A stretch of 64,000 nt of DNA from positions 62,001 to 126,000 of the forward strand of contig NZ_CAMLHC010000016.1 of the NCBI RefSeq assembly GCF_946479755.1, given 5' to 3'. Positions within the stretch are counted from its first letter, which is position 1; every line of letters starts with the position of its first letter. The position numbers and the translations under genes are program-made. Shown in pieces: positions 19,492 to 27,568 of the stretch. The notes below the pieces were generated by a model. The model worked only from the letters and a program-made list of their open reading frames with translations, did not search any database and was not told where the DNA came from. This DNA comes from an uncultured Chitinophaga sp. Its GTDB lineage: Bacteria > Bacteroidota > Bacteroidia > Chitinophagales > Chitinophagaceae.

Positions 19492-21189
19492 CTAGATATT
19501 TCCTTTCTTCAGCTCACTCAGTGCATGATCGCAGGCTCTTGCCGTCAACGCCATGTAAGTGATGGACGGGTTTACGCAGGAAGAAGATGCCATACAGGAG
19601 CCATCGGTGATGAACACGTTTTTGGCGGCGTGTACCTGGTTGAAACCGTTGAGCACAGAAGTTTTCGGGTCTTTACCCATCCTGGCGGTGCCCATTTCAT
19701 GGATACAGTGGCCCGGAGGTGGTGCGGAGTCATAACCATGAACATTTTTCAGTCCGGCTGCTTCCAGCATTTCCTTTGCGCTCTCCTGCATGTCTTTACG
19801 CATGGCTTTTTCGTTCTCCTTGAATTCGCAGTCGATATCGAGGGTAGCCAGGCCGTATTTATCTTTTTTCTCCTTGTTGAGTGATACCTTGTTTTCGAAG
19901 TAAGGCAGGTGCTCGCCCCAGGAGCCGATGCCCATGCCCCATTTGCCGAGGCCTGTCTGAGCTTCCTTCAGCGCTGCGCCGATGCCGTCGAAGCTTTCGC
20001 CTCTGCCTCTGCCGGCCCCGCCCTGGTAGCCGAAACCGCGGACATAGTCTTTCTGTTTCGTTTGATCGTTTACGTTACGGAAGCGGGGAATATAGATACC
20101 GTTGGGCCGGCGGCCGGCGCCGTGGTATTGGTCTTCAAAGCCGTCAAATTCACCGCCGGCACCTACGCCGAAGTGGTGGTCCATCAGGTTGTGGCCCAGC
20201 TGTCCGCTGTCGTTGCCGAAACCGTTCGGGAAGCGGTCAGAAACGGAGTTGAGCATGATCCAGGAGGTACCCAGCGTAGAGGCGTTCAGGAAGATGATAT
20301 CAGCGTAGTACTCCACTGTTTGCAGGGTATGGGCGTCCATGACCCTTACGCCGGTGGCTTTGCTTTTATCTTTATCGTACAGCACTTCCAGCACGATGGA
20401 GTCCGGGCGCAGGGTGAGGTTACCGGTAGCGGCAGCGGCTGGCAGGGTAACGCCGTTGCTGCTGAAATAGCCGGTGAACGGGCATCCGCGGGCGCACATA
20501 CTGCGGTACTGGCAGGGGCCGCGGTTATTCAGTCCTTTGGTAAGGTGGGCAGCACGACCGATGGTCATGATGCGGTCATTGAATTTCTCTTTGATGCGGG
20601 CGGCTACGTGTTTTTCCAGGCAGTTCATCTCCATGGGCGGCAGGAAAACGCCGTCAGGCAGCTGCGGTAGTCCTTCGGCCTGGCCGCTTACGCCGATGTA
20701 TTTCTCTACATAACTGTACCAGGGGGCGATGTCTTTGTAGCGGATTGGCCAGTCAACGCCGTGACCGTCTTTGGCGTTGGCTTCAAAGTCCAGGTCGCTC
20801 CAGCGGTATACCTGGCGGCCCCACATGATAGAGCGGCCTCCCACGTGATAGCCACGCAGCCAGTTGAACGGTTTTACCTCGTTATATGGATTTTCTTTAT
20901 CGTTCACCCAGAACTGCTGGGTCGCTTCGTCAAATGCGTAACACTGGCTCTGGATGGGATGGTTTTCCCGCATCTCGTTGCTGGTCTGCAGGTGGTGTTT
21001 AAATTCCCACGGGTCCATGGTGGCGGTGGTGTAATCCTTGATGTGCTCCACGTTGCGGCCTCTTTCCAGCACCAGTGTTTTTAAGCCTTTCTCGGTGAGC
21101 TCTTTGGCAGCCCAGCCACCGCTGATGCCGGAGCCTACCACGATGGCGTCGTAGGTATTTTCCTTTGTCGCTTTTATATTGAGATTCAT
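19492..21189 (-). CDS. GMC-family FAD oxidoreductase, paralogue 1 (glycoside 3-dehydrogenase-like)
   Basis: This 565-residue flavoprotein belongs to the gluconate/glucose dehydrogenase branch of the GMC family. The FAD motif VVGSGISGGWAAKELTE is at residues 17-33, HEMGTARMG is near the C-terminus, and the GMC tail CVNPSITYMALTARA is present. Cys226, Cys232 and Cys236 (C-x5-C-x3-C) match the spacing that binds a 3Fe-4S cluster in some FAD-dependent sugar dehydrogenases. It has no signal peptide. It is the same length as, and clearly paralogous to, the next gene upstream. Known relatives oxidise the 3-OH of sugars and pass electrons to a cytochrome; none is encoded here. A specific substrate cannot be assigned. 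Confidence 0.88.
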   Translation of the reverse strand: MNLNIKATKENTYDAIVVGSGISGGWAAKELTEKGLKTLVLERGRNVEHIKDYTTATMDPWEFKHHLQTSNEMRENHPIQSQCYAFDEATQQFWVNDKENPYNEVKPFNWLRGYHVGGRSIMWGRQVYRWSDLDFEANAKDGHGVDWPIRYKDIAPWYSYVEKYIGVSGQAEGLPQLPDGVFLPPMEMNCLEKHVAARIKEKFNDRIMTIGRAAHLTKGLNNRGPCQYRSMCARGCPFTGYFSSNGVTLPAAAATGNLTLRPDSIVLEVLYDKDKSKATGVRVMDAHTLQTVEYYADIIFLNASTLGTSWIMLNSVSDRFPNGFGNDSGQLGHNLMDHHFGVGAGGEFDGFEDQYHGAGRRPNGIYIPRFRNVNDQTKQKDYVRGFGYQGGAGRGRGESFDGIGAALKEAQTGLGKWGMGIGSWGEHLPYFENKVSLNKEKKDKYGLATLDIDCEFKENEKAMRKDMQESAKEMLEAAGLKNVHGYDSAPPPGHCIHEMGTARMGKDPKTSVLNGFNQVHAAKNVFITDGSCMASSSCVNPSITYMALTARACDHALSELKKGNI

Positions 21190-21221
21190 GATAACGTTGT
21201 GTGTGGTGTAGAATCAAAAAT

Positions 21222-21253
21222 TGAAATGCAGCGAGTGACACCGCTGCATTTCA
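21222..21253 (-). terminator. Hairpin between the two GMC genes
   Basis: A 12-bp perfect stem (TGAAATGCAGCG with its complement at 21242-21253) is followed on the minus strand by ATTTTTG. It separates the upstream GMC gene from the downstream paralogue, so the second may be expressed at a lower or independent level. Confidence 0.8.
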
Positions 21254-21313
21254 GTTTTCCCTAAATTTTACTAAATCAAAAATTAAATGATCAATATGTC
21301 GATAATCAAATAA

Positions 21314-23011
21314 TTAGATGTTGCCTTTCTTCAGTTCTTTTACGGCATAGTCAACAGCGCGGGCGGTGAGGGCCATGTAAGTGAGGGACGGGTTTACGCA
21401 GGCCGCGGAGGTCATGCAGGCACCGTCAGTTACGAACACGTTTTTCACAGCGTGCATCTGGTTGAAGCCGTTGAGCACTGAAGTTTTCGGATCGCGGCCC
21501 ATGCGGGCGGTACCCATTTCATGGATGGCCATACCCGGATAGGAGCCGTTATCGTATGTTTTCACGTTTTTGAGACCGGCCGCTTCCAGCATTTCGGCAG
21601 CGTCGTTCATCATATCTACGCGCATTTTCTTTTCGTTTTCCTTGAATTCGGCGTCGAATTTCAACACCGGCTGTCCCCATGCATCTTTCACGGAGGTATC
21701 GAGGGTTACCACGTTGTCTTCGTAAGGCAGACATTCGCCGAAGCCGCCGAGGCCCATGCTCCATTTGCCTGGTTCGGTCAGCATTTCCTTGAAGTCTTTA
21801 CCTACGCCCATTTCAGCGATGCCACGGCTCCAGCCGCCACGGCTGGCACCGCCCTGGTAACCGAAACCACGGAGATAGTCGCGTTTATCGTTACCGATGT
21901 TGCGGTAGCGGGGCACATAGATACCGTTGGCACGGCGACCGAAGAAATATTTATCGTCGTAGCCTTCGGCGGTACCGGAGGCGCCGGTACGGAAGTGGTG
22001 GTCCATCAGGTATTTGCCCAGTACGCCACTGTCGTTGCCGAGTCCGTTCGGGAAGCGGGAAGAGGTGGAGTTGAGCATCACGAAGGTGGAACCGAGGGTA
22101 GATCCGTTGATGAAGATGATCTTGGCGTAGTATTCCACCATTTCTTTGGTGTGTTTGTCGATCACTCTTACGCCGGTGGCTTTGCCTTGTTTTTCGTCGT
22201 AGATAACGGAGTTTACGATCGCATCCGGGTGAAGCGTCAGGTTACCGGTAGCCATGGCGGCCGGCAAGGTAGACGACTGGGTGCTGAAGTAAGCGCCGAA
22301 CGGACATCCGCGGCTGCACAGGTTACGGAACTGGCAGCTTTCGCGGCCAGGCAGTGGCTTGGTGATGTTGGCCACGCGGCCCATGGTGATGATACGGCCT
22401 TTGTATTTGCTTTCAACGGCTGCTTTCACGTCTTTTTCCACGCAGTTCATTTCCATGGCGGGCATGAACTGGCCATCGGGCAACTGGGGCAGCCCTTCCC
22501 TGGTGCCGCTGATACCTGCGAATTTCTCTACGTAATCGTACCAGGGGGCAATATCTTTATAACGGATCGGCCAGTCGACTGCGATACCGTCTTTCAGGTT
22601 GGCTTCGAAGTCGATGTCGCTCAGGCGGTAGGACTGGCGGCCCCACATAATGGATTTGCCGCCCACGATGTCCGGCCGGTACCAGTCGAAGCGTTTTACT
22701 TCGTTGTACGGGCTTTGGGAGTCGTTGATCCAGTATTTTTCGTTGTGTTCGCTATAAGGGTAGTCGCGGCTCAGTTTAGGATGGGTTTCCCGCTGGTCGA
22801 CGGTGATGCGGCCGCGGTGGGTAAATTCCCAGGGGTCTTTGGTAGCTGTCTCATAGTCCTTCACGTGTTCCAGTTTCTTGCCACGGTCCAGCATTAATAC
22901 CTTCAGTCCTTTTTCTGTCAACTCTTTGGCAGCCCAGCCACCGCTTACACCGGAGCCGATGACGATGGCATCGTAGGTGTTTTGCTCCTGTGCTTTGATA
23001 TTTAAGTTCAT
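21314..23011 (-). CDS. GMC-family FAD oxidoreductase, paralogue 2
   Basis: This 565-residue flavoprotein aligns almost without gaps to its neighbour at 19492-21189. It has the same FAD motif (VIGSGVSGGWAAKELTE), the same Cys226/232/236 triad in CQFRNLCSRGCPFG, and the same tail CVNPSLTYMALTARA. It follows the gluconate-dehydrogenase-subunit-3-like gene by 76 bases and is likely its partner: in known enzymes of this type the small Tat-signal subunit helps export the flavoprotein. Likely role is periplasmic oxidation of a sugar or glycoside. Tandem duplication is the simplest origin of the two copies. Confidence 0.88.
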   Translation of the reverse strand: MNLNIKAQEQNTYDAIVIGSGVSGGWAAKELTEKGLKVLMLDRGKKLEHVKDYETATKDPWEFTHRGRITVDQRETHPKLSRDYPYSEHNEKYWINDSQSPYNEVKRFDWYRPDIVGGKSIMWGRQSYRLSDIDFEANLKDGIAVDWPIRYKDIAPWYDYVEKFAGISGTREGLPQLPDGQFMPAMEMNCVEKDVKAAVESKYKGRIITMGRVANITKPLPGRESCQFRNLCSRGCPFGAYFSTQSSTLPAAMATGNLTLHPDAIVNSVIYDEKQGKATGVRVIDKHTKEMVEYYAKIIFINGSTLGSTFVMLNSTSSRFPNGLGNDSGVLGKYLMDHHFRTGASGTAEGYDDKYFFGRRANGIYVPRYRNIGNDKRDYLRGFGYQGGASRGGWSRGIAEMGVGKDFKEMLTEPGKWSMGLGGFGECLPYEDNVVTLDTSVKDAWGQPVLKFDAEFKENEKKMRVDMMNDAAEMLEAAGLKNVKTYDNGSYPGMAIHEMGTARMGRDPKTSVLNGFNQMHAVKNVFVTDGACMTSAACVNPSLTYMALTARAVDYAVKELKKGNI

Positions 23012-23087
23012 GGGAAGTCGTTATGGGTTTGAAAAGAAAGATACAGGCCGGCGTATGCCAGCCATCCCGTCTGTCTGCAAAGGCAGC

Positions 23088-23663
23088 TTAAACGGCCCAG
23101 GCTTTGTCACCTTTTTTGTAGGGGATGCAGCCTTCGTATTTACCGGGTACCGGCACATAGCGTAATGCCTGTGTAGCGCCTTCTTTGGAAGTGAAGTAAC
23201 CCAGCAGGGTCAGCTCCTTCAGGTACTGGAAATAGTGCGTTGGATCGCCTTCTTTCTTGTCTTTCCGTTTGTTGTACTCTACCCGCTCCTTGTCGATCTG
23301 GGTCAGTAATTCGGTACGTTGCTCAGGGGTGATCTCCATAAAGTTCTTTTTGAACTGTTTCTGGCTGGCAGCGTCGATTTTCTTCAGGCCATCAAGGAAT
23401 ACTTCCTGGTCGCTTTTCTTGTAACAGTCATTCATCATGACAACGATAAATTCGTCGACCTTGGCGGCTTTGGCACCAGGAGTACTGGTAGTGGGTATAA
23501 TGGTTTCCGCTATTTCAGCCAGTAACGCTTTCGTTTCAGGCTTGTGCAAATCATAGTTTTTCGGTGCGGAACCGGTGCAGCTTTCTAATGCTGATAACGT
23601 GGAAGCGGAAATGGCAGTCCCCAACAAAATCGCCACATTCCTGATTGCGTCTCTTCTGTGCAT
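23088..23663 (-). CDS. Gluconate 2-dehydrogenase subunit 3-like protein with twin-Arg leader
   Basis: This 191-residue protein starts MHRRDAIRNVAILLG, a twin-arginine-type signal followed by a hydrophobic stretch and Cys29. The body fits the Gluconate_2-dh3 family (ETIIPTT near residue 53 and an alpha-helical rest). In this family it is the small subunit that escorts a GMC flavoprotein across the membrane. It is the first gene of the minus-strand cluster with the two GMC oxidoreductases downstream. A lipoprotein form through Cys29 is possible, but the residues before it (LES) are atypical of a lipobox. Confidence 0.85.
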   Translation of the reverse strand: MHRRDAIRNVAILLGTAISASTLSALESCTGSAPKNYDLHKPETKALLAEIAETIIPTTSTPGAKAAKVDEFIVVMMNDCYKKSDQEVFLDGLKKIDAASQKQFKKNFMEITPEQRTELLTQIDKERVEYNKRKDKKEGDPTHYFQYLKELTLLGYFTSKEGATQALRYVPVPGKYEGCIPYKKGDKAWAV

Positions 23664-23768
23664 AAAATAGTATATTGATTTGACCTTCGGACAAGTTTCA
23701 AAAAAAAAAATCTAAAAAACAAATAGAATAATGATGAAATAGGCGTGATGGATGCCGGATCGTTGAAA

Positions 23769-23814
23769 AAAACGAAGATCCGGGCAATTTATTATATGCC
23801 CGGATCTTCGTTTT
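23769..23814. terminator. Two-way intrinsic terminator
   Basis: An 18-bp perfect stem (arms 23769-23786 and 23797-23814) has A residues on one side and T residues on the other, so it can end transcription in both directions. It serves the L,D-transpeptidase gene that ends at 23846 on the minus strand. Confidence 0.9.
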
Positions 23815-23845
23815 ATGGTATCAATGGTCAGGATAGCTTCCCGGC

Positions 23846-24595
23846 CTACATAATATATTTACCCCTGTCGTCTACCAGTACTACCGGCAGGCGGTGGTGC
23901 CGCTCAAAATAGTCGTATGCTGTTTTCAGCTCCGTCCAGAACTGTTTGGAGGAATTGTCTGTCAGGGAGAAGTTGCCCAGGTACTCCATAGACCGGTTAT
24001 TGCCGAATTTTACGGGGAATACATGTACGGGGATAAAGTCCTGCCCGGCATTTTTGGCATTTACGGCCAGGATGTACACTTCATCGATAAATTCGTTGGT
24101 CAGCGGAATACAGCCTACGGTGATACAGTCGCCGTGGATATAGATTTCACCTCCCGGCTTTTTCGGATCGCTCAGGATGCGGTCGGAAAAGTTAGGGTAG
24201 TTGATACCGAGCGACAGGTGATAGTTGCTGTTCGGGTTGAAATCGTTGATATAATAGAATCCTTCCGGCACCTGGCGGTCGCCTTCTTTCCTTTTAGGTC
24301 CCATTTTCCCGGACAGGGTACATACCCGGTACGATTTAAACAGGCGGAAGGTATCGGTCACACTGTTTTTTACCCATATTTCCATTTCACTGTCCAGCTT
24401 GAAAGAACGGACAAAAATGTATTTGGCGGGATAAGCGAGTCCTTTTTTCTCAAACTCCTTTTTCAGCAATTCTTCCTTTTCCCGGTAGGCCTCCCCTACT
24501 TTGGGGAACATTTTCTGGTTATCCAGGAAAGACTGTTGCGCGGAGAGGGTACCTGCCCCCAACAACAACATAGCCAAAACAACAAGTCTCTTCAT
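23846..24595 (-). CDS. L,D-transpeptidase, YafK-like, secreted
   Basis: This 249-residue protein has a signal peptide (first about 19 residues, ending LSAQQ) and a YkuD catalytic domain. The active-site motif IHGDCITVGCIPLTNEFIDE holds the His and the catalytic Cys. Relatives of the YafK/DpaA type cut or form meso-diaminopimelate bonds in peptidoglycan or detach bound lipoprotein; which of these applies here is unknown. It is preceded by a small membrane-protein gene on the same strand, 26 bases away. Confidence 0.9.
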   Translation of the reverse strand: MKRLVVLAMLLLGAGTLSAQQSFLDNQKMFPKVGEAYREKEELLKKEFEKKGLAYPAKYIFVRSFKLDSEMEIWVKNSVTDTFRLFKSYRVCTLSGKMGPKRKEGDRQVPEGFYYINDFNPNSNYHLSLGINYPNFSDRILSDPKKPGGEIYIHGDCITVGCIPLTNEFIDEVYILAVNAKNAGQDFIPVHVFPVKFGNNRSMEYLGNFSLTDNSSKQFWTELKTAYDYFERHHRLPVVLVDDRGKYIM

Positions 24596-24621
24596 ATCAG
24601 ATTTTCACAAAATTTTAAGAA

Positions 24622-24810
24622 TTACACCAGATTTATGTAGGCAAGATAAAACAATAAGAGTGATAAAATGAAATATATCACTATGCTTACTTTCCTGTTG
24701 GCGATCTTCAGTATATAGTGCTTATGTCCCTGGTAAATCAATATGGCCGTGAATGCCTGAAAAATCCCACCTAATAGAAACAGTATGCCAAACAGTGTTT
24801 GTATGCTCAT
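24622..24810 (-). CDS. Small two-helix membrane protein, unknown function
   Basis: This 62-residue frame encodes two clear hydrophobic helices (about residues 4-26 and 41-61) separated by a basic loop (GHKHYILKIANRK). It has an ATG start and sits 26 bases before the L,D-transpeptidase gene in the same direction. The length and the clean two-helix pattern support a real gene, but I recognise no family. Confidence 0.55.
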   Translation of the reverse strand: MSIQTLFGILFLLGGIFQAFTAILIYQGHKHYILKIANRKVSIVIYFILSLLLFYLAYINLV

Positions 24811-24871
24811 AAAAAAACGAAACAGTTAATAAGAATATTGTTCCCGTAAAGTTACGCGAATATTGTTATCC

Positions 24872-25690
24872 TCAGAGCTTTGTCCATTCCAGTTTAACAG
24901 TTCCTTCGTCGATACCGTTGCGGAAGGTGCCGCGTACCGGGTACCTGCTGGCGTTGTAAGCGTAGGTGTAGGTATGGGTGTAGCTGCGGGAGGCGTTCGC
25001 TGTGCTGATGGTTTCCGACAAAACGTTGTGGGCCGACAGGTTCGCCGGTGTGATGTCCATGAGGTAGGCCAGGTCAGGGCAGAGCTGTTGCGGGTTCTGC
25101 TGACGGTCGTAGGTGTAGTTGACGGTAGAAGTCAACCGGAAGCTGCTGTATCCCGGTACTTTACCATAGTTCTCCATTTGGGTTACATTTCCCTCGTTGT
25201 CCCAGGTATACAGCTTATAGCCGCTGCTTTCCAGCTGTCTCTTTACAGGGTTAACTGTCTGGTGGTACCGGGCGGTGATTTTCCCATCCGTGTTATATAC
25301 GATGGAATCAGTCATGTACACCGCGTTGCTGCGGTAATAGCGGATAAACTGCAGCTGGTTGCTACCGGGGGCATAGGAATAGGTAGCGTCCAGGTCGCCC
25401 GTCTGTGCAGTTGCATCGTCTGTGGAGAGCGTTTTAATCAGCCGGCCGTTTTCATATACCGGCAGTTGTATGCTCAGCCAGGACTCCCCTCCTGACTGAT
25501 GCACCTGCGTAATTTTACGGAGTGTCTTGTCCGGATTGTACTCCAATGTCGTTTTCCCTGTCGGGGTTGATATTTTAGAGAGATAAGTGCCGCCGGGAAT
25601 ATCTTTATCTGCCCTGAAAGCGGAAGCCAGCACTATGGATGCAAACAATAAGGCACAGGTGGTCATTTGTTTTTTTACATACTGTATCAT
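24872..25690 (-). CDS. Exported protein with YD/DUF4595-like beta repeats, unknown function
   Basis: I chose the ATG at 25690, which gives 272 residues beginning MIQYVKKQMTTCALLFASIV, a good signal peptide ending near ASA-FRA. The longer frame from 25750 would add 20 residues before the signal. The body has repeated beta-hairpin-like units (YDADGK-type turns such as YNPDKTLRKI, YENGRLIKT, YNTDGKITARY), as seen in Bacteroidota DUF4595/YD-repeat lipoproteins. Function is unknown. No lipobox is present. Confidence 0.75.
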   Translation of the reverse strand: MIQYVKKQMTTCALLFASIVLASAFRADKDIPGGTYLSKISTPTGKTTLEYNPDKTLRKITQVHQSGGESWLSIQLPVYENGRLIKTLSTDDATAQTGDLDATYSYAPGSNQLQFIRYYRSNAVYMTDSIVYNTDGKITARYHQTVNPVKRQLESSGYKLYTWDNEGNVTQMENYGKVPGYSSFRLTSTVNYTYDRQQNPQQLCPDLAYLMDITPANLSAHNVLSETISTANASRSYTHTYTYAYNASRYPVRGTFRNGIDEGTVKLEWTKL

Positions 25691-26367
25691 AATCAACTCA
25701 TTTACATTATAAAAATTAATAATTTGTTTTGAAAACAACCGATATTTCATATTAAAAATATAAATTAATAGTTAAATATTATATGTGTTTAGATTTAATA
25801 ATAAGCGTATTGTAAACAACAATACAGTTACACTTATTATTTATAAAAGGGCAGGAAGCAACGCTATAGTAGCTGACGGCTTTTTTCAAAGCCGCATAAA
25901 GTGCAAGGCAAAGGTGATGGCGCATCCGTTCATAGATATAGCTCTGCCTGTTGGCAGTATAATCCTTTATGCTATTCAAAAAAAATGTCCTGTTGACCTA
26001 AACGGTGCTATTGGTATTCGTTATACTGATCGGTTTGTTTGACTCTTCTGTGTGACACTTCTTATTCGCCTTCTCACTACTAAAGACAACAGGAAATTGG
26101 CATCAGGTGCAGTACATGGCAAAAATATTATAAATAAATATTACGCTAATATATAAAATAATTATTGTCAAACAAATATTATTAAATTGTTAACAGAAAA
26201 TCAACCTTCGCAGCCTGGAAAACACCTGTCAGGGCCATAAAAAAACCGCACCGCGAAAAACGCGGTGCGGCACAGGTGGCTGAATGTGTTGTAGCTTTCA
26301 GCAATTTAACAGCTCTCAATAGCGGGTTGTAACCAAAGCCGGGCAAGTGGGCCTCAGCCCTTAAGAA
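25691..26367. other. AT-rich gap without a convincing gene
   Basis: About 680 bases, far richer in A and T than the rest of the window, especially 25740-25850 and 26120-26210. Two short opposed frames cover 25779-26042, but neither resembles a known family or has a convincing start context. The only clear element is the hpd terminator at 26246-26270. Confidence 0.6.
26246..26270 (-). terminator. Terminator of hpd
   Basis: A 10-bp GC stem (CCGCACCGCG with its complement) with an AAAAA loop is followed on the minus strand by a run of seven T. It lies about 100 bases after the hpd stop. Confidence 0.8.
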
Positions 26368-27495
26368 TTATAAATTCCCGCGCAGGGCCTGTTCTCTTTC
26401 GATAGATTCAAACAAGGCTTTGAAATTGCCTTTACCGAAGGACTGGGCGCCTTTACGCTGGATAATTTCGAAAAATACGGTAGGCCTGTCCTGGATGGGT
26501 TTGGTGAAGATCTGCAGCAGGTATCCTTCGTCGTCACGGTCTACCAGTATACCGAGCTTGCGCAGCGGTTCGATCGATTCGTCGATCGTGCCTACCCTTT
26601 CCAGCAGCGTGTCGTAGTAAGAACCTGGCACTGTCAGGAACTCTACGCCACGGGCCTGTAAATCAGAAACGGTCTGGATAATGTCGTTGGTAGCAATAGC
26701 AACGTGCTGTACGCCCGGACCGCCGTAAAAATCCAGGTACTCTTCGATCTGGGATTTTTTCTTTCCTTCTGCCGGCTCGTTGATCGGAAATTTCACACGG
26801 CCGTTACCGTTACTCATCACTTTACTCATGAGTGCGGAGTATTCGGTGGAGATATCGCTGTCATCGAACGAGATCAGGTTTTTGAAGCCCATGGTACGCT
26901 CGTAGAAAGATACCCAGGTGTTCATTTCGTTCCAGCCTACGTTGCCCACGCAGTGGTCTACATACTGCAAACCGGTATCTGCCGGGTTGTAGACGGTTTT
27001 CCATTCTTTATAGCCTGGCAGGAACGGGCCGTTATAGTTTTTACGTTCAATGAAAAGGTGTACGGTGTCGCCATAAGTCTGGATACCGCTGCGCACCACT
27101 TCACCGAATTCATCTTTTTCCACTACCGGCTCCAGGTAAGGGGTGGCGCCACGTTTAACAGTTTCCTCAAAAGCGGAGCGGGCATCGTCTACCCAGAGTG
27201 CCAGCACTTTTACACCATCGCCGTGTTTGGCTACATGACGGGCGATGTCGGTATCGGGCAACAGGGAGGTGGTGAGTACGAAGCGCAGTTTGTTCTGTAC
27301 CAGTACGTAGGAAGACCGGTCTTTCACACCGGTTTCAGGACCTGCATAAGCCACTGACTGAAAACCAAAAGCGGTCTTATAATAGTGGGCTGCCTGTTTT
27401 GCGTTGCCTACGTAAAACTCAACATAATCGGTACCATTCAATGGCAGAAAGTCCTGACCGGTCAGGCTGGAAGCGTTTACTACTGCGGTTTCCAT
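26368..27495 (-). CDS. hpd: 4-hydroxyphenylpyruvate dioxygenase
   Basis: This 375-residue non-haem Fe(II) enzyme converts 4-hydroxyphenylpyruvate to homogentisate in tyrosine breakdown. Two vicinal-oxygen-chelate domains are visible, with iron ligands His181 (YVDHCVGNV), His264 (GVQHVAIATND) and Glu343 (FFEIIQRKG). Length is typical. It lies 73 bases after hmgA on the same strand, so the two consecutive steps of the pathway are probably co-expressed. A TTGGTGTTTA word in the gap resembles a repeat found upstream of hmgA. Confidence 0.97.
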   Translation of the reverse strand: METAVVNASSLTGQDFLPLNGTDYVEFYVGNAKQAAHYYKTAFGFQSVAYAGPETGVKDRSSYVLVQNKLRFVLTTSLLPDTDIARHVAKHGDGVKVLALWVDDARSAFEETVKRGATPYLEPVVEKDEFGEVVRSGIQTYGDTVHLFIERKNYNGPFLPGYKEWKTVYNPADTGLQYVDHCVGNVGWNEMNTWVSFYERTMGFKNLISFDDSDISTEYSALMSKVMSNGNGRVKFPINEPAEGKKKSQIEEYLDFYGGPGVQHVAIATNDIIQTVSDLQARGVEFLTVPGSYYDTLLERVGTIDESIEPLRKLGILVDRDDEGYLLQIFTKPIQDRPTVFFEIIQRKGAQSFGKGNFKALFESIEREQALRGNL

Positions 27496-27568
27496 AATTC
27501 AGTGTTTTAGATTTTTGTTGTTTAAGTTGTTTTGGTGTTTATCTGTTGATTGTTCTATTGGACGTTGT

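Noticed and set aside
18505..19884. A 459-codon plus-strand frame opposite the GH35 and GMC genes
   Set aside because: It spans a terminator and two well-supported genes on the other strand. Such long mirror frames also occur opposite the second GMC gene (21521-22897) and nuoG, and arise from codon bias.
25779..26042. Two opposed short frames in the AT-rich gap before hpd
   Set aside because: They overlap each other on opposite strands, show no recognisable motif, and have the composition expected of AT-rich non-coding DNA.
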